Shown in pieces: positions 53,831 to 64,000 of a DNA stretch of 64,000 nucleotides. The position numbers were made by a program, and so were the translations under genes. Origin of the DNA: Tomocerus qinae (taxonomy: Eukaryota; Arthropoda; Collembola; Entomobryomorpha; Tomoceridae). The notes beneath the pieces were generated by a model that saw nothing but the letters and a program-made list of their open reading frames with translations, was not told where the DNA came from and ran no database searches. The DNA lies in contig CM034546.1 of NCBI GenBank assembly GCA_020055645.1, forward strand, positions 120,454,375 through 120,518,374, read 5' to 3'. Every line of letters begins with the position of its first letter. Within the stretch, counting starts at the first letter, position 1.

Positions 53831-54476
53831 CATTTTACAGGTGTAATAAAAAAGGATTGTTACCATACACCATGTGTATTTCTTCTTACAATGATATGGC
53901 AGCGAATTTTTTATCGAAAAATCCATTTACGTAATTTCCTAAGATCCCTGCTTCTATTTAAACAGCTCTACTTAAAAACTAATAGGTATTATTTACTTAG
54001 TTCTCAAAAGTTTGTGTATTTTGTTCCATTTTGTATTTTTGATAACTTCCCATTGTGATTTGCATTGCAAATTGCAGCAGGCAGACAGTAGCAAGGATAT
54101 AGATGGGATTTCAGTATATAATAGAATATAGAATGAAGATGACCTGACAAAAGTACATGATATTATTTGCCATGTATAGCAATGACTCGTGTAATATTTG
54201 CATTATAATTATGACTCTACTACAAACGACGTTGGAAATAGAAATTGGAAAGTTCACTAACTTTTAAATGAATACTATTACACAATCTGTTACGCAATTA
54301 TGAACCAAAAGTTATCCTGCTTCATTTAAAAACTAATACGTGGTCTGGTCCTCGTATCATTCTAATAATTTCGAATCTATTTAGTTATCCTGCAATCTGG
54401 ACTTAAATGCATAACTTTACATCTGGAGAAGTGAATTGTATTTAGATAACAATTAGTGATAGAGATATTTAAAAGT
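53831..54476. promoter_or_regulatory. Divergent spacer between D1 (pseudogene) and A2; conserved A promoter region
   Basis: Aligns over most of its length with 57345-57978 before A3, and from about 54065 with 48060-48484 before A1. Conserved blocks include GTTCCATTTTGTATTTTTGA, TTACACAATCTGTTACGCAA and CTGGAGAAGTGAATTG followed by a TTAGATA (GATA-like) site. The block just before the ATG (AGAGATATTTAAAAGT) is the same in all three copies. The promoter role is inferred from position and conservation only. Confidence 0.55.
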
Positions 54477-57006
54477 ATGCCAAAGAAACGCAATACTTTG
54501 CTATTACTATTTTTAGGTTTTGTTCATCTTGGAGTTAGTTATGCAGCACAGCCACCGAATTACTTTCGTTACTGCGATGATGGAAAATTAAAAAATGTTA
54601 ACTACAGCTCCTGCACCCATGGGGTGAACTTTGGTTTGGGCGATAAGGAACCATCCTGTATATGCATTAGTGGAGTGTAAGTCTATAATCAATAAATGGT
54701 ATTCCGTAGATTTACACAATTCAATGATTACCACAGACTGATTGCTTATATGCATGTTTCTTTTTCAACCTGTACATATAGATACAAAGTGTTTACGGGA
54801 GGATGCGAAATGGCAGATGGATTCGTTGAAACAGAAATTTGTACATCACTAGCAGATGAGCTAACGGGTGATATCACTTGGTCGATGAAACTTGCAAAAT
54901 TTCCAGACAATTTTAGCTGGAGACTCCCCGCAGTAACTGCTGTAATACTACCTGGAGATATCTGGGCTGTAAATCAAGGACCTACTCCAATCAAAATGAG
55001 AGCAGACAATTTCTACGCTACGAATGGCCTAGCCTACGTGATGCCTGATAAAACTATCTGTGTCGACTCAACGAAGCCACCAGGCAACGAAAACACTTGC
55101 CGTTATTTCCAAAAAGATAATACACGCATTTGGATAAATGCTACCGAATACACGATTAATTTAAAAAGTTCTTGCTCTGGAGGTCAGGCACTAACCAATG
55201 GTGGTTGCTTTGGTACGCTTTCTGAAGCTGAATGTAAGTGTTTAAATTTTATTATGAAGTGTAATGTAGAACTGGATTCATTTTACTTTCTTCTTATTGA
55301 AGGAAACCTTTCTTGAATTTACTAGCCTACACCTTCTTAACTGAATCCTCTCCTTTAGCAGAAATGAATATTAAAACAAATATTATCTATTCGGCAAATA
55401 CTTTGCTAATTGCTTTATTTTTCTTCAGCTGAATGCGAATTAGCATGCACAGATAGTGCAGGAGGAGTAGGGCCTCCATCCCCGACACCTATAGATACGC
55501 CTGGGGATGGTGGAGGTGATAAGCCTGTGGGTGGTGGAGGTGGATCCCGTCCTAGTGGTAGTGGATTATTCAAAACAACAAGAAGACCAATCACAAAGGA
55601 AGAATTTGACAAAAATTGCACAGACCCAAATGACTACAGGAATCATGATAATCGTTTCTTGAATAGGAAAATGCTCCTCTACAATGTTGTCAACCAATTA
55701 GATATGAGGGACCCTAAGGCTGGACATATTTTGGACACTATGGAGCCCAATAAAACGTTACCTCTTTTCGAGATAATGAAAGGCATTTCTAAGAAATTGT
55801 GTCCAACGGAATACGTGAAAAATGAATGGGTAGACCAAGCTATTGACTTGTTCTACATTCTGCACAAAGGAAATGTATTTAGATATGAAGAGCAGTTGAG
55901 CGAAGAGCAATCCGCCTGGATTAAAGCTATTTTAACAGAATGTGATTCTAATGTGACTAAGGTACATTTAGTAGCCCACGGGGATGGTGGAGAGTGCTCT
56001 GGAGCGGCTAGTGGATTGGTAATTTTCTAATCCGAATTAATTCCGAATATTTAGTTAGAGGCCTTAATTGCATAGTATCATAATAATTAAGGCTACTGGA
56101 TACTGCAAAAACGTGGATGAAGAACCATGTCACTATATCCCGGTGACAGTTGCAACAACTGGAGAAGATAGCTACAAAGAAAAACATTATGTTCCAGAAG
56201 CTGCCTGGAATATTGTTGATGCAATCCACGTAGCATGCTTTCCACAATTCAACGAATCCTACAGAATGTTTCATGTTTTGGAACAAGCTGTGGAAAAGCT
56301 TTTCACGTTACAAATTAAAAATTTGTGGTAAAAACTTTTTGCTCGTAAGAAAAAAACTAAAATTAACCATACTTACTGTTCGCAACAATGAAGCCACCTC
56401 ACACAGCCCATTTGGGAATTCCATGGCTATGACGTCACAATTCAGGCACTTTTACACGTGGAATTCCCAAATGGGTTGTTTGAGTTGGCTTGTTGCTGAC
56501 AGTAGGTATGTACTTTTAGAAGATACACATAAGAATTTATATACATTATTTGGGTTTCAGGCATCATCCAGGATGGTTGGAGAAAACGAAGACAAAATTG
56601 TTGGGCTATGGCGCAGATAGCAACATGTACAACTTCGAAGCGTGCATTCAAGGTGCTTATGGCATGAGAAATGGAGACCTGCCTAGGCTAGTTCGTCCTT
56701 TTTCACCTGTGTACCTAAGAAAAAGGTTGGCCAACACTTTCAATCCAAAGATCACTGATAACTCACGTAAAATGTTGTTCCATTATTAATACATTCTTGT
56801 TGTTCTCTTCCAATTTTAGACGTGGTGTTGCTGTTTCGACTACTAAGGCTAAGAAGGCATTTATTCCATTACCCAAAAATGCAGGAAGGTCGCTTACTGG
56901 TAAAGGTCGTAAAACTGGATGGAATGGTCCAGTAGAAGCTCAATGTATTGCATCCCCTACAGAATTAAAGCACCCGCCACATTGTACATGGCATCCATGG
57001 GATTGA
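54477..57006 (+). CDS. Family A secreted glycoprotein, copy A2
   Basis: Exons 54477-54676, 54782-55233, 55429-56018, 56092-56327, 56561-56725, 56820-57006; 609 aa. Same architecture as A1: signal peptide, CICISGV at the first splice, sequon-rich exon 2, Gly-rich linker (GDGGGDKPVGGGGG), exon-3 helical domain, AACF-type motif in exon 4 (HVACFPQF), RKRR across the last junction, end HPWD. Early exon 2 differs from A1 (TGGCEMADGFVETEIC). From WSMKLAKFPDN to the end of exon 2 the peptide equals A1 except the last few residues. The exon 3 core is identical to A1 and A3. Intron 4 carries a 127-bp miniature element absent from A1. The usual AATAAA site behind A1 and A3 is missing because of the deletion that removed most of D2; AATAAA at 57146 could serve instead. 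Confidence 0.82.
56376..56502. mobile_element. 127-bp miniature inverted-repeat element in intron 4 of A2
   Basis: Arms of about 47 bp: CTGTTCGCAACAATGAAGCC...CCCATTTGGGAATTCCA on the left, and the complement of CTGTCAGCAACAAGCCAACT...CCCATTTGGGAATTCCA on the right, flanked by TA on both sides. The centre contains TGACGTCA. A left half survives in A3 (59949-60012); A1 has none. Confidence 0.82.
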
Positions 57007-57104
57007 TTTTTTTGGTTTATATCATTTATTTTATACAATAATTATATAACATCAACCTTTGTACAATACCTTTTTGTGATTATACACCAAATGCAATTCA
57101 AACA
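57007..57104. other. Truncated A2 3' region up to the deletion junction
   Basis: Matches the start of the A1 and A3 3' UTRs for about 80-100 bases, then jumps to sequence that lies upstream of D exon a in the other units. The junction is near 57080-57105. Confidence 0.6.
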
Positions 57105-57345
57105 CAAATATTTATTAACCTAAGTATTTTGACATTTTTTCGAATAATAAAAATGTACTTCTGATAATATGAACACACACTCCAGTTAATGCATGCGCAA
57201 CTGAATTTAACATCTTTGAGTCTGGAGTAGTGAAGAAAGTACCATAAGAACAGTCTGCCCCACTGATTTCAATTGCTTTATCTACAGGATTTGTGGTATG
57301 TACAATACTAGTTTGGCAGGAAATGTCCAGACCATTTTACAGGTG
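57105..57345 (-). pseudogene. Family D remnant D2 (first exon only)
   Basis: The complement of about 57295-57180 matches D exon a (ISGADC and ACITGV region of D3), including flanking sequence such as TATTTTGACATTTTTTCGAA. Relative to D3 it has a small insertion (TTTGAGTC) and its donor reads GTGTGT. Exons b, c and d are absent; the flanking sequence joins directly to the 3' side of A2. This is a solo exon left by a deletion of roughly 2.6 kb, judged against unit 1. Confidence 0.82.
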
Positions 57346-57978
57346 TAATGAAAAAGGATTGTTATCGTAAACTATTTGTAACTCTTCTTATTATGATGAT
57401 ATGACAGTGAATTTTTAATCGAAAAATTTATTTACGTAATTTCCTAATAAGATCTCTGCTTTTATTTAAACAGCTGTACTTACAGACTAATAGATATTAT
57501 TTACTTCGTAAAGTTCTCAAAAGTTTGTATATTTTGTTCCATTTTGTATTTTTGAAAACTTTCCATTGTGATTTGCAAATGCAAGTAGTTAGACACTAGC
57601 AAGGATGTAGATGAGATTTTACTAAATAATAGAATGAAGATGTCCTGACAAAAGTACCATGATATTATTTGCCATGTATAGTAATGACTCCAAATATTTA
57701 CATTACGACTACTATAAACGACCTTGGAAATAGAAATTGGAAAGTGCACTAAGTTTTAAATGAATACTATTACACAATCTGTTACGCAATTATAACCCAA
57801 TCGAAGCTATCCTGTTTCATTTAAAAAGTAAATGTGTTCTAGTCCTCCTATCATTTATATTACATCCTCGAATCTATTTGGTTGTTCTGCACTCTGGACT
57901 TGAACACAAAACTTTTCACCTGGAGAAGTGAATTGTTTTTAGATACCAATTTTATTAGTGACAGAGATATTTAAAAGT
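57346..57978. promoter_or_regulatory. Divergent spacer between the D2 remnant and A3; conserved A promoter region
   Basis: Counterpart of 53831-54476. The last 60 bases before the ATG resemble A1 (CCAATTTTATTAGTGACAG) more than A2, which lacks part of this block. Confidence 0.55.
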
Positions 57979-60498
57979 ATGCCAAAGAAACGCAATACTT
58001 TGCTATTACTATTTCTAGGTTTAGTACATCTAGGAAGCAGTTATGCAGCACAGCAACCGAATTACTTTCGTTACTGCGATGATGGAATATTAAAAAATGT
58101 TAACTACAGCTCCTGCCGCCATGGGGTGAACTTTGGTGTGGGCGATAAGCAACCACCATGTATATGCATTAGTGGAGTGTAAGTCTATAATCAATAATGG
58201 TATTCAGTAGATTTATTACACAATTCAATGATTACCACAGACTGATTGCTTTTATGCATTTTTCTTTTTCAACCTGTACTTATAGATACAGAGTGTTTAC
58301 AGACGGATGCGAAATTCTAGATGGTTTTACTGAAACAGAAATTTGTACAACACTAATAGATGACGAAAAGGGTGGTAACTCTTGGTCGATGAAACTTGCA
58401 AAATTTCCAGACAATTTTAGCTGGAGACTCCCCGCAGTAACTACTGTAATACTTCCTGGGGATATCTGGGCTGTAAGTCAAGGACCTACTCCAATCAAAA
58501 CGAAATCAGGCAATTTCTACGCTACGAATGGCCTAGCCTATGTGATGCCAGATAAAACTATCTGTGTCGACTCAACGAAGCCACCAGGCAATGATATCAC
58601 TTGCCGTTATTTCCAAAAAGATAATACACGAATTTGGATTATTGCTGCCGATGCCGAATACACGATTAATTTGAAAAGTTCTTGCACTGGAGGACTGGCT
58701 CTAACCAAAGGTGTTTGCTTTGGTCCCATTACTGAGGATGATGAAAAACGTTAGTGTATTAAAATTTATTACGAAGTGTAGTGTAGGTAGCGTCTGGGAT
58801 TCATTTTACTTTCTCCTAAATGAAGGAAAACTTTCCAATTCCAAATGAATTTACTAGCCTACACCTTAACTGAATACTCTCCTTTAGCAGAAATGCATAT
58901 TAAAACAAACATTATCTATTAGGTAAATACTTTGCTAATTGTTTTATTTTTCTTCAGCTGAATGCGAATTAGCATGCACAGAAACTGTAGGTGGAGGAGG
59001 ACCTCCACCCCCAACACCTATAGATAGCCCTGGGGATGGTGGAAGTGATAACCCTGGGGGTAGTGGAGGTGATAAGCCTGGGGGTGGTGGAGGTGATAAA
59101 CCTGGAGGTGGATCCCGTCCTAGTGGTAGTGGATTATTCAAAACAACAAGAAGACCAATCACAAAGGAAGAATTTGACAAAAATTGCACAGACCCAAATG
59201 ACTACAGGAATCATGATAATCGTTTCTTGAATAGGAAAATGCTCCTCTACAATGTTGTCAACCAATTAGATATGAGGGACCCTAAGGCTGGACATATTTT
59301 GGACACTATGGAGCCCAATAAAACGTTACCTCTTTTCGAGATAATGAAAGGCATTTCTAAGAAATTGTGTCCAACGGAATACGTGAAAAATGAATGGGTA
59401 GACCAAGCTATTGACTTGTTCTACATTCTGCACAAAGGAAATGTATTTAGATATGAAGAGCAGTTGAGCGAAGAGCAATCCGCCTGGATTAAAGCTATTT
59501 TAACAGAATGTGATTCTAATGTGACTAAGGTACATTTAGTAGCCCACGGGGATGGTGGAGAGTGCTCTGGAGCGGCTAGTGGATTGGTAATTTTCTAATT
59601 ATCCGAATTAATTCCGAATATTTAGTTAGAGGCCTTAATTAAATGGTATCATAATAATTAAGGCTACTGGATACTGCAAAAACGTGGATGAAGAACCATG
59701 TGACTATATCCCGGTGACAGTTGCAACGACTGGAGAAGATAGCTACAAAGAAAAACATTATGTTCCCGAAGCTGCCTGGAATATTGTTGATGCAATCCAC
59801 GTAGCATGCTTTCCACAATTCAACGAATCCTACAGAATGTTTCATGTTTTGGAACAAGCTGTGGAAAAGCTTTTCACGTTACAAATCAAAAATTTGTGGT
59901 AAAAACTTTTTGCTCATAAGTAAAAAAAAATAAAATTAACCATACTAACTGTTCGCTACAATGAAGCCACCTCACACAGTCCATTTGGGAATTCCATGGA
60001 TATGACGTCACAGATACATAAGAATTTATATACATTATTTGGGTTACAGGCATCATCCAGGATGGTTGGAGAAAACGAAGACAAAATTGTTGGGCTATGG
60101 CGCAGATAGCAACATGTACAACTTCGAAGCGTGCATTCAAGGTGCTTATGGCATGAGAAATGGAGACCTGCCTAGACTAGTTCGTCCTTTTTCACCTGTG
60201 TACCTAAGAAAAAGGTTGGCCAACACTTTCAATCCAAAGATCACTGATAACTCACGTAAAATGTTGTTCCATTATTAATACATTCTTGTTGTTCTCTTCC
60301 AATTTTAGACGTGGTGTTGCTGTTTCGACTACTAAGGCTAAGAAGACATTTATTCCATTACCCAAAAACGCTGGAAGGTCGATAAAAACTGGTAAAGGTC
60401 GTAAAACTGGAGAGAGTGGTCCAGTATTAGCTCAATGTTTTGCATCCCCTGCAGAAGTAAAGTTCCCGCCAGGTTGTGCATTTCTTCCATGGGATTGA
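57979..60498 (+). CDS. Family A secreted glycoprotein, copy A3
   Basis: Exons 57979-58178, 58286-58749, 58958-59586, 59663-59898, 60050-60214, 60309-60498; 627 aa, the longest copy. Differences from A1/A2: exon 2 is more diverged (ILPGDIWAVSQGPTPIKTKS, TRIWIIAADAEYT), its donor is GTTAGT at 58750, and the Gly-rich linker is expanded by 13 residues with repeated GGDKPGG units. The exon 3 core, exon 4 and exon 5 are essentially the same as in the other copies. Exon 6 diverges (LAQCFASPAEVKFPP, end LPWD). Intron 4 retains a truncated miniature element. AATAAA at 60656. Convergent with the intact-looking D3 gene. Confidence 0.82.
59949..60012. mobile_element. Truncated miniature element in intron 4 of A3
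   Basis: Left half of the 56376-56502 element (CTGTTCGCTACAATGAAGCC through TGACGTCAC), then directly the intron sequence that lies beyond the element in A2 (AGATACATAAG). This is a deletion derivative. Confidence 0.8.
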
Positions 60499-61331
60499 TT
60501 TTTTTGGTTTCTTTCATTTATTTGTTACAATATTACATTATTACATACCATCTACCTATATTGTAACTTTTTGTGATGCGATATGATCGTGTATTTTTTT
60601 ATGTAGATGCTTATAGTTGTTGTAACCATTATTAATACCGCTTCGAGTTCCAAGTAATAAATCCGTAAACAGTCTTTTATCAATTTGAAAATAGCCATAT
60701 TCTAAGAATTGTCATTGTTCTTTTAATGGTTAATAATCCATTTGCTTTATACTTACAATTACACAGCTAGTTAGCATTACATATATTATTTGGTGATCAT
60801 GCTCAATTAAAACTATTTACCAGAAAACCTTTGCAAAGAAACGTTCAAACTGAAGATAGACAAAACAAAGATATAGTATAGCCAATACAAATAATAACTT
60901 AATAAGTAATGTTAAACAATACGGAAGTACTAACAATCAAAAATGGTTATGCACTAACCAGTTAAGGTAAGATATGATTCATCGTTTTATTGGTTGATTT
61001 TACACAATTACATAGGTATTTATGGTGGTAGAATGTATATAGTATACTAACATTACAATAACAACACAATTTACTTTTGATTTATGTATTTTTTAATGAC
61101 TATAGTTAGTGTTACAATTATTGTCAATACTGAATTTTTAGGATAAATTGAATTTTTTAAAATATTTTCATAGATTCTTCATCTGACGTTTACAAATATT
61201 CTAAGCAAAATTCATTTATTTGTACTAACAAAAGTAAAATTAAATATCTCAGGTAAATAGTAAACTCAACAACTTGTGTACAATGTAAATGTAATTAGGT
61301 TATGTACCTATAGTATCATTCACAAATGAAA
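60499..61331. other. Convergent spacer between A3 and D3
   Basis: Holds AATAAA at 60656-60661 for A3 and TTTATT (AATAAA on the complement) at 61215-61220 for D3. Homologous to the spacer 50909-51739. No gene seen. Confidence 0.65.
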
Positions 61332-64000
61332 CTATATGCAGTCGTTATAATATTTATCTTTCATGCATTGATACTCTTGATTGGCTTCCCTTCTTCTCCG
61401 CTTGCCTTCCTTGCTTTTCTCGGGACGAAGCAAGTCCCAAGGATATTCTGACTCTAGTTTGGCAAACGTGCTACAATGGTTCATAAACATCATCGTAGGA
61501 TATAGGTTTCCAAGAGCATTTGCGTAAGGGAGTGTAGCTTGCATAGAGTAATTTCCACGGGGCCAATGATCGTTAATACCATTTGTAAAGAGGCGCATCA
61601 TGATCGTCGTGAAACGGTGATGGTCACTGTGTTTGAAATACTTGAAACAAGCTGCATGAGCATGTGTAAACGAATGCCAAGCTGTTTCAATAATTGGTTC
61701 ATGATGCAAAGAGCTTATATTGGGACCAACTTCGAAATCTAGCATAAAGTCGTACATTTTATAAACTCCTGCTGGCTGAAATAGCCAAACAAAACCAATT
61801 AATTCATTTGCACATTAGCTTTGAAACAAATTCAAATAACTTTAAACCAAAGTGAATATACTCACAACAGGACAATCGTTGTCTTTAGGATCTTGTTTAA
61901 ATTGATCTCTAAATTCCACTGGGAGCCTTAACTTACGGTCATGAAATGGATATGGTTGAGTTATGTTTTCTGTACATTGTGTGAGGGCTTTTACTATCCT
62001 TTGTTCCGTTGGGTAATCGGTGACAATTTCTTCAAATTTGAATGCATTTTTTTGAACGTTAATAAAAACAGTAGTTGTGACATCAAAAAATACATCCTTG
62101 ACGTAATGGTCGGGGCAGACTTTTTGTATCAGTGTTTTACACAATTCTAATAGCCTGAATGCCAGCATATTATGTTTTTTCGGTGGTTTGTCTTCTCGCA
62201 ACCCAGCGATTTTCTGTGCTTGTCCAATCATGTAGTTCCAAATCTCGCTTCTAATTTCATAGCTAGTATTTACCGGCGTTGTTATATTGTCATCAAGGTT
62301 GTCATTACCCGTTGCATTATAGTCTTTCATGCGTTCAGAACCCTGAAGAAAGAATGATCTTCCCTGTTGCTTCGGCCAATCTTCTTCAGCTCCTTTGTTT
62401 TTGAAGACCAAGGGAGTATAGGGACAATTACCAGAACCTTTAAAATATCAACTTCAATCAAACTTACGATAATTTATAACTTGATTAATAAAAATCAACT
62501 CTACATTAGTATATATAAAAATAAACATTATTTTCTACTAACCAGTTAAGAATGGTGAGCATATCAATGGTTTTAAGTTAGTTCCAATTGCTGAATCGTT
62601 GCAAGATCCACTAATATCCATTTCACCTAGAATCCCGTTTGATAATCCGAAAGAACAGTAGAAATTATTGGTACCTTGGGCTTCTGGTTTTAAACAAGCC
62701 ATTGACGGGCTTTTTACTGTCCAAGAAGATTTTCCCGTTGTAACAAATGACAGATTATTTCCCAACTGAGTAGTTTTATCAATAGTTCCTGTTTGCATAT
62801 TTTCTTTCAATAATATTCTTCCATTTAGCATGGTCATATCTTTACTAAAGACAGCAACTGAACTGGTATTCGCATCAATCGATAGCATAGAAGGGGAAGA
62901 TAACAAAGCTACCTTGAAAATCTGAAAAATTTATAGAATACACTCGGGATGTTGATATTTTTAGCTTAAATATATACTTCATGTAGATATTGACAGTAAT
63001 TGATTGACATCATTAATCAATATCACTTCGGTAGTTGCTGTAGATTTTCATGTAACTTTACGTTTATGAGCCACAGTAACAGCTAGACTTCCACTATTAT
63101 GAATACATGTATTTGAATTGGTATCCGGATAACTTGTAGAAATTATTTCGTATATGAGGGTTATGACAACTTCCCATGTATGGATAGTGACAACTTGTAT
63201 ACTCAAATGGATATTTTGTATAATATACTCTTTTAGCATTATTGACATGAAGTAATAGATTAATACTACAAATGCAAACACATGACTACCCATATACGTG
63301 ATATTGTATTAATAATCATGATAATGGCCATGATCATGATATACAAAATATACATTTGTGTACACAGGATGTCACTATCGATATGCGGTATATCCTTTAT
63401 GCATGTACAAGTTGTCACTATCCTCATATACGAAATATTTTATACAAGTTATTCGTGATCCATTCGAATTGCGAGTCTAGGTAAAAGTCTGATACTCTGC
63501 TCTACGTATTTTACTGACTCCAAGGAAGATAAATTATAATCTATAATCATACTCTCCTCTGCTTTCCTGTCTATTCAGTATTTATACATCCAGTAAAAAT
63601 CATTCCTATAAAAAATGACTCAACACGTTGTTCTAAATTGTGTAGATTGATACTTCTTGACACTCAGCACAGATATACACTGTAGATAATAGATTTATTA
63701 GACGTACGTCAAGTTTCATCTCAAAACAATGGTTATTGACTCCAGCAGCAATCAATGCAGGTCGCCGACATTTTTCTTCAAAAAACGCCCATCTAATAAT
63801 GTCAACACAAATTATTATGAACCTTAGTGTTTTGACATTTGTTCGAATAAGTAATTGTACTCATGATGATAATATGAACTCACACTCCAGTTATGCATGC
63901 ACAACTGAATTTAACATCTGGAGTAGTGAAGAAAGCACCATAAGGACAGTCTGCCCCGCTGATTTCAGTTGCTTCATCTCCAGGATTATCGGAATACAAA
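61332..64000 (-). CDS. Family D secreted-type protein D3, paralog of family A (5' partial)
   Basis: On the complement: exon a 64000-63884 (runs off the window), exon b about 62921-62543, exon c 62437-61866, exon d 61775-61332 (end YYNDCI). Homology to family A is visible by eye and in matching exon order: the exon a end SCACITGV vs CICISGV; exon c KVCPDHYVKD...KNAFKFEEIV vs KLCPTEYVKN...GNVFRYEEQL; exon d ETAWHSFTHAHAACFKYF vs EAAWNIVDAIHVACFPQF; LLRPEKSKEGKRRRR vs LVRPFSPVYLRKRR. Exon d corresponds to A exons 4-6 without the two introns, and the Gly-rich linker is missing. One caution: exon a ends in phase 2 at GT/GTGAGT, but exon b is open only from phase 0 after its CAG, so a canonical join runs into a stop. 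A weak donor GGA/GTGTGA would restore the frame. Otherwise D3 may itself be decaying. Confidence 0.72.
63120..63461. mobile_element. 342-bp foldback element inside the D3 first intron
   Basis: Imperfect inverted arms cover almost the whole element: GGTATCCGGATAACTTGTA... on the left, GGATCACGAATAACTTGTA... on the complement of the right end, then the shared TATTTCGTATATGAGG. Each arm repeats GATAGTGACAACTTGTA-like motifs. It is bracketed by ATTTGAATT (63111-63119) and ATTCGAATT (63462-63470), a 9-bp duplication with one mismatch. The paralogous intron in D1 (near 53410-53435) lacks the element. No coding capacity. Confidence 0.85.

Overview
The window looks like nuclear DNA of an AT-rich invertebrate. 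Genes are split by GT-AG introns, there are no bacterial-type operons, and there are many short non-autonomous inverted-repeat elements. The protein set (alpha9/alpha10-type nicotinic receptor, TAF5, a class III PLP enzyme, a four-span membrane protein, secreted cysteine-containing glycoproteins) fits a protostome, most likely an arthropod. The species cannot be fixed from the sequence alone.

Layout. (1) About 3.5-28.0 kb, + strand: one nicotinic acetylcholine receptor alpha subunit gene in seven visible exons with introns from 0.9 to 8.4 kb; the signal-peptide exon was not found. (2) 29.3-31.4 kb: a 0.9-kb foldback element with a 10-bp target duplication, then two directly repeated, nearly identical 387-bp terminal-inverted-repeat elements. 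(3) 34.7-47.4 kb: a compact gene-dense block with introns mostly of 70-170 bp. It holds a four-span membrane protein (+), an AGXT2L-type PLP phospho-lyase (+), a Pro/Thr-rich signal-peptide protein (-) and TAF5 (+). (4) 48.5-64.0 kb: an unrecognised multigene locus.

The 48-64 kb locus is the most interesting part. It consists of three tandem copies of a convergent gene pair. Each unit holds a + strand gene (family A, six exons, 609-627 aa, signal peptide, N-glycosylation sites, Gly-rich linker, C-terminal tetrabasic site) followed by a - strand gene (family D) that is a distant paralog of A with matching exon layout. The three A genes are intact. Of the three D genes, one looks largely intact but runs off the window end, one is a full-length pseudogene, and one is reduced to a single first-exon remnant. 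The A copies share an exon-3 tract of about 470 bp with no difference that I can see, flanked by clearly diverged introns. Promoter, exon 2 and intron 4 each group the copies differently, which points to repeated gene conversion. I cannot assign a function to either family.

All gene models were assembled by reading splice sites and codon phase by eye. Every multi-exon model with a visible start and stop sums to a multiple of three.
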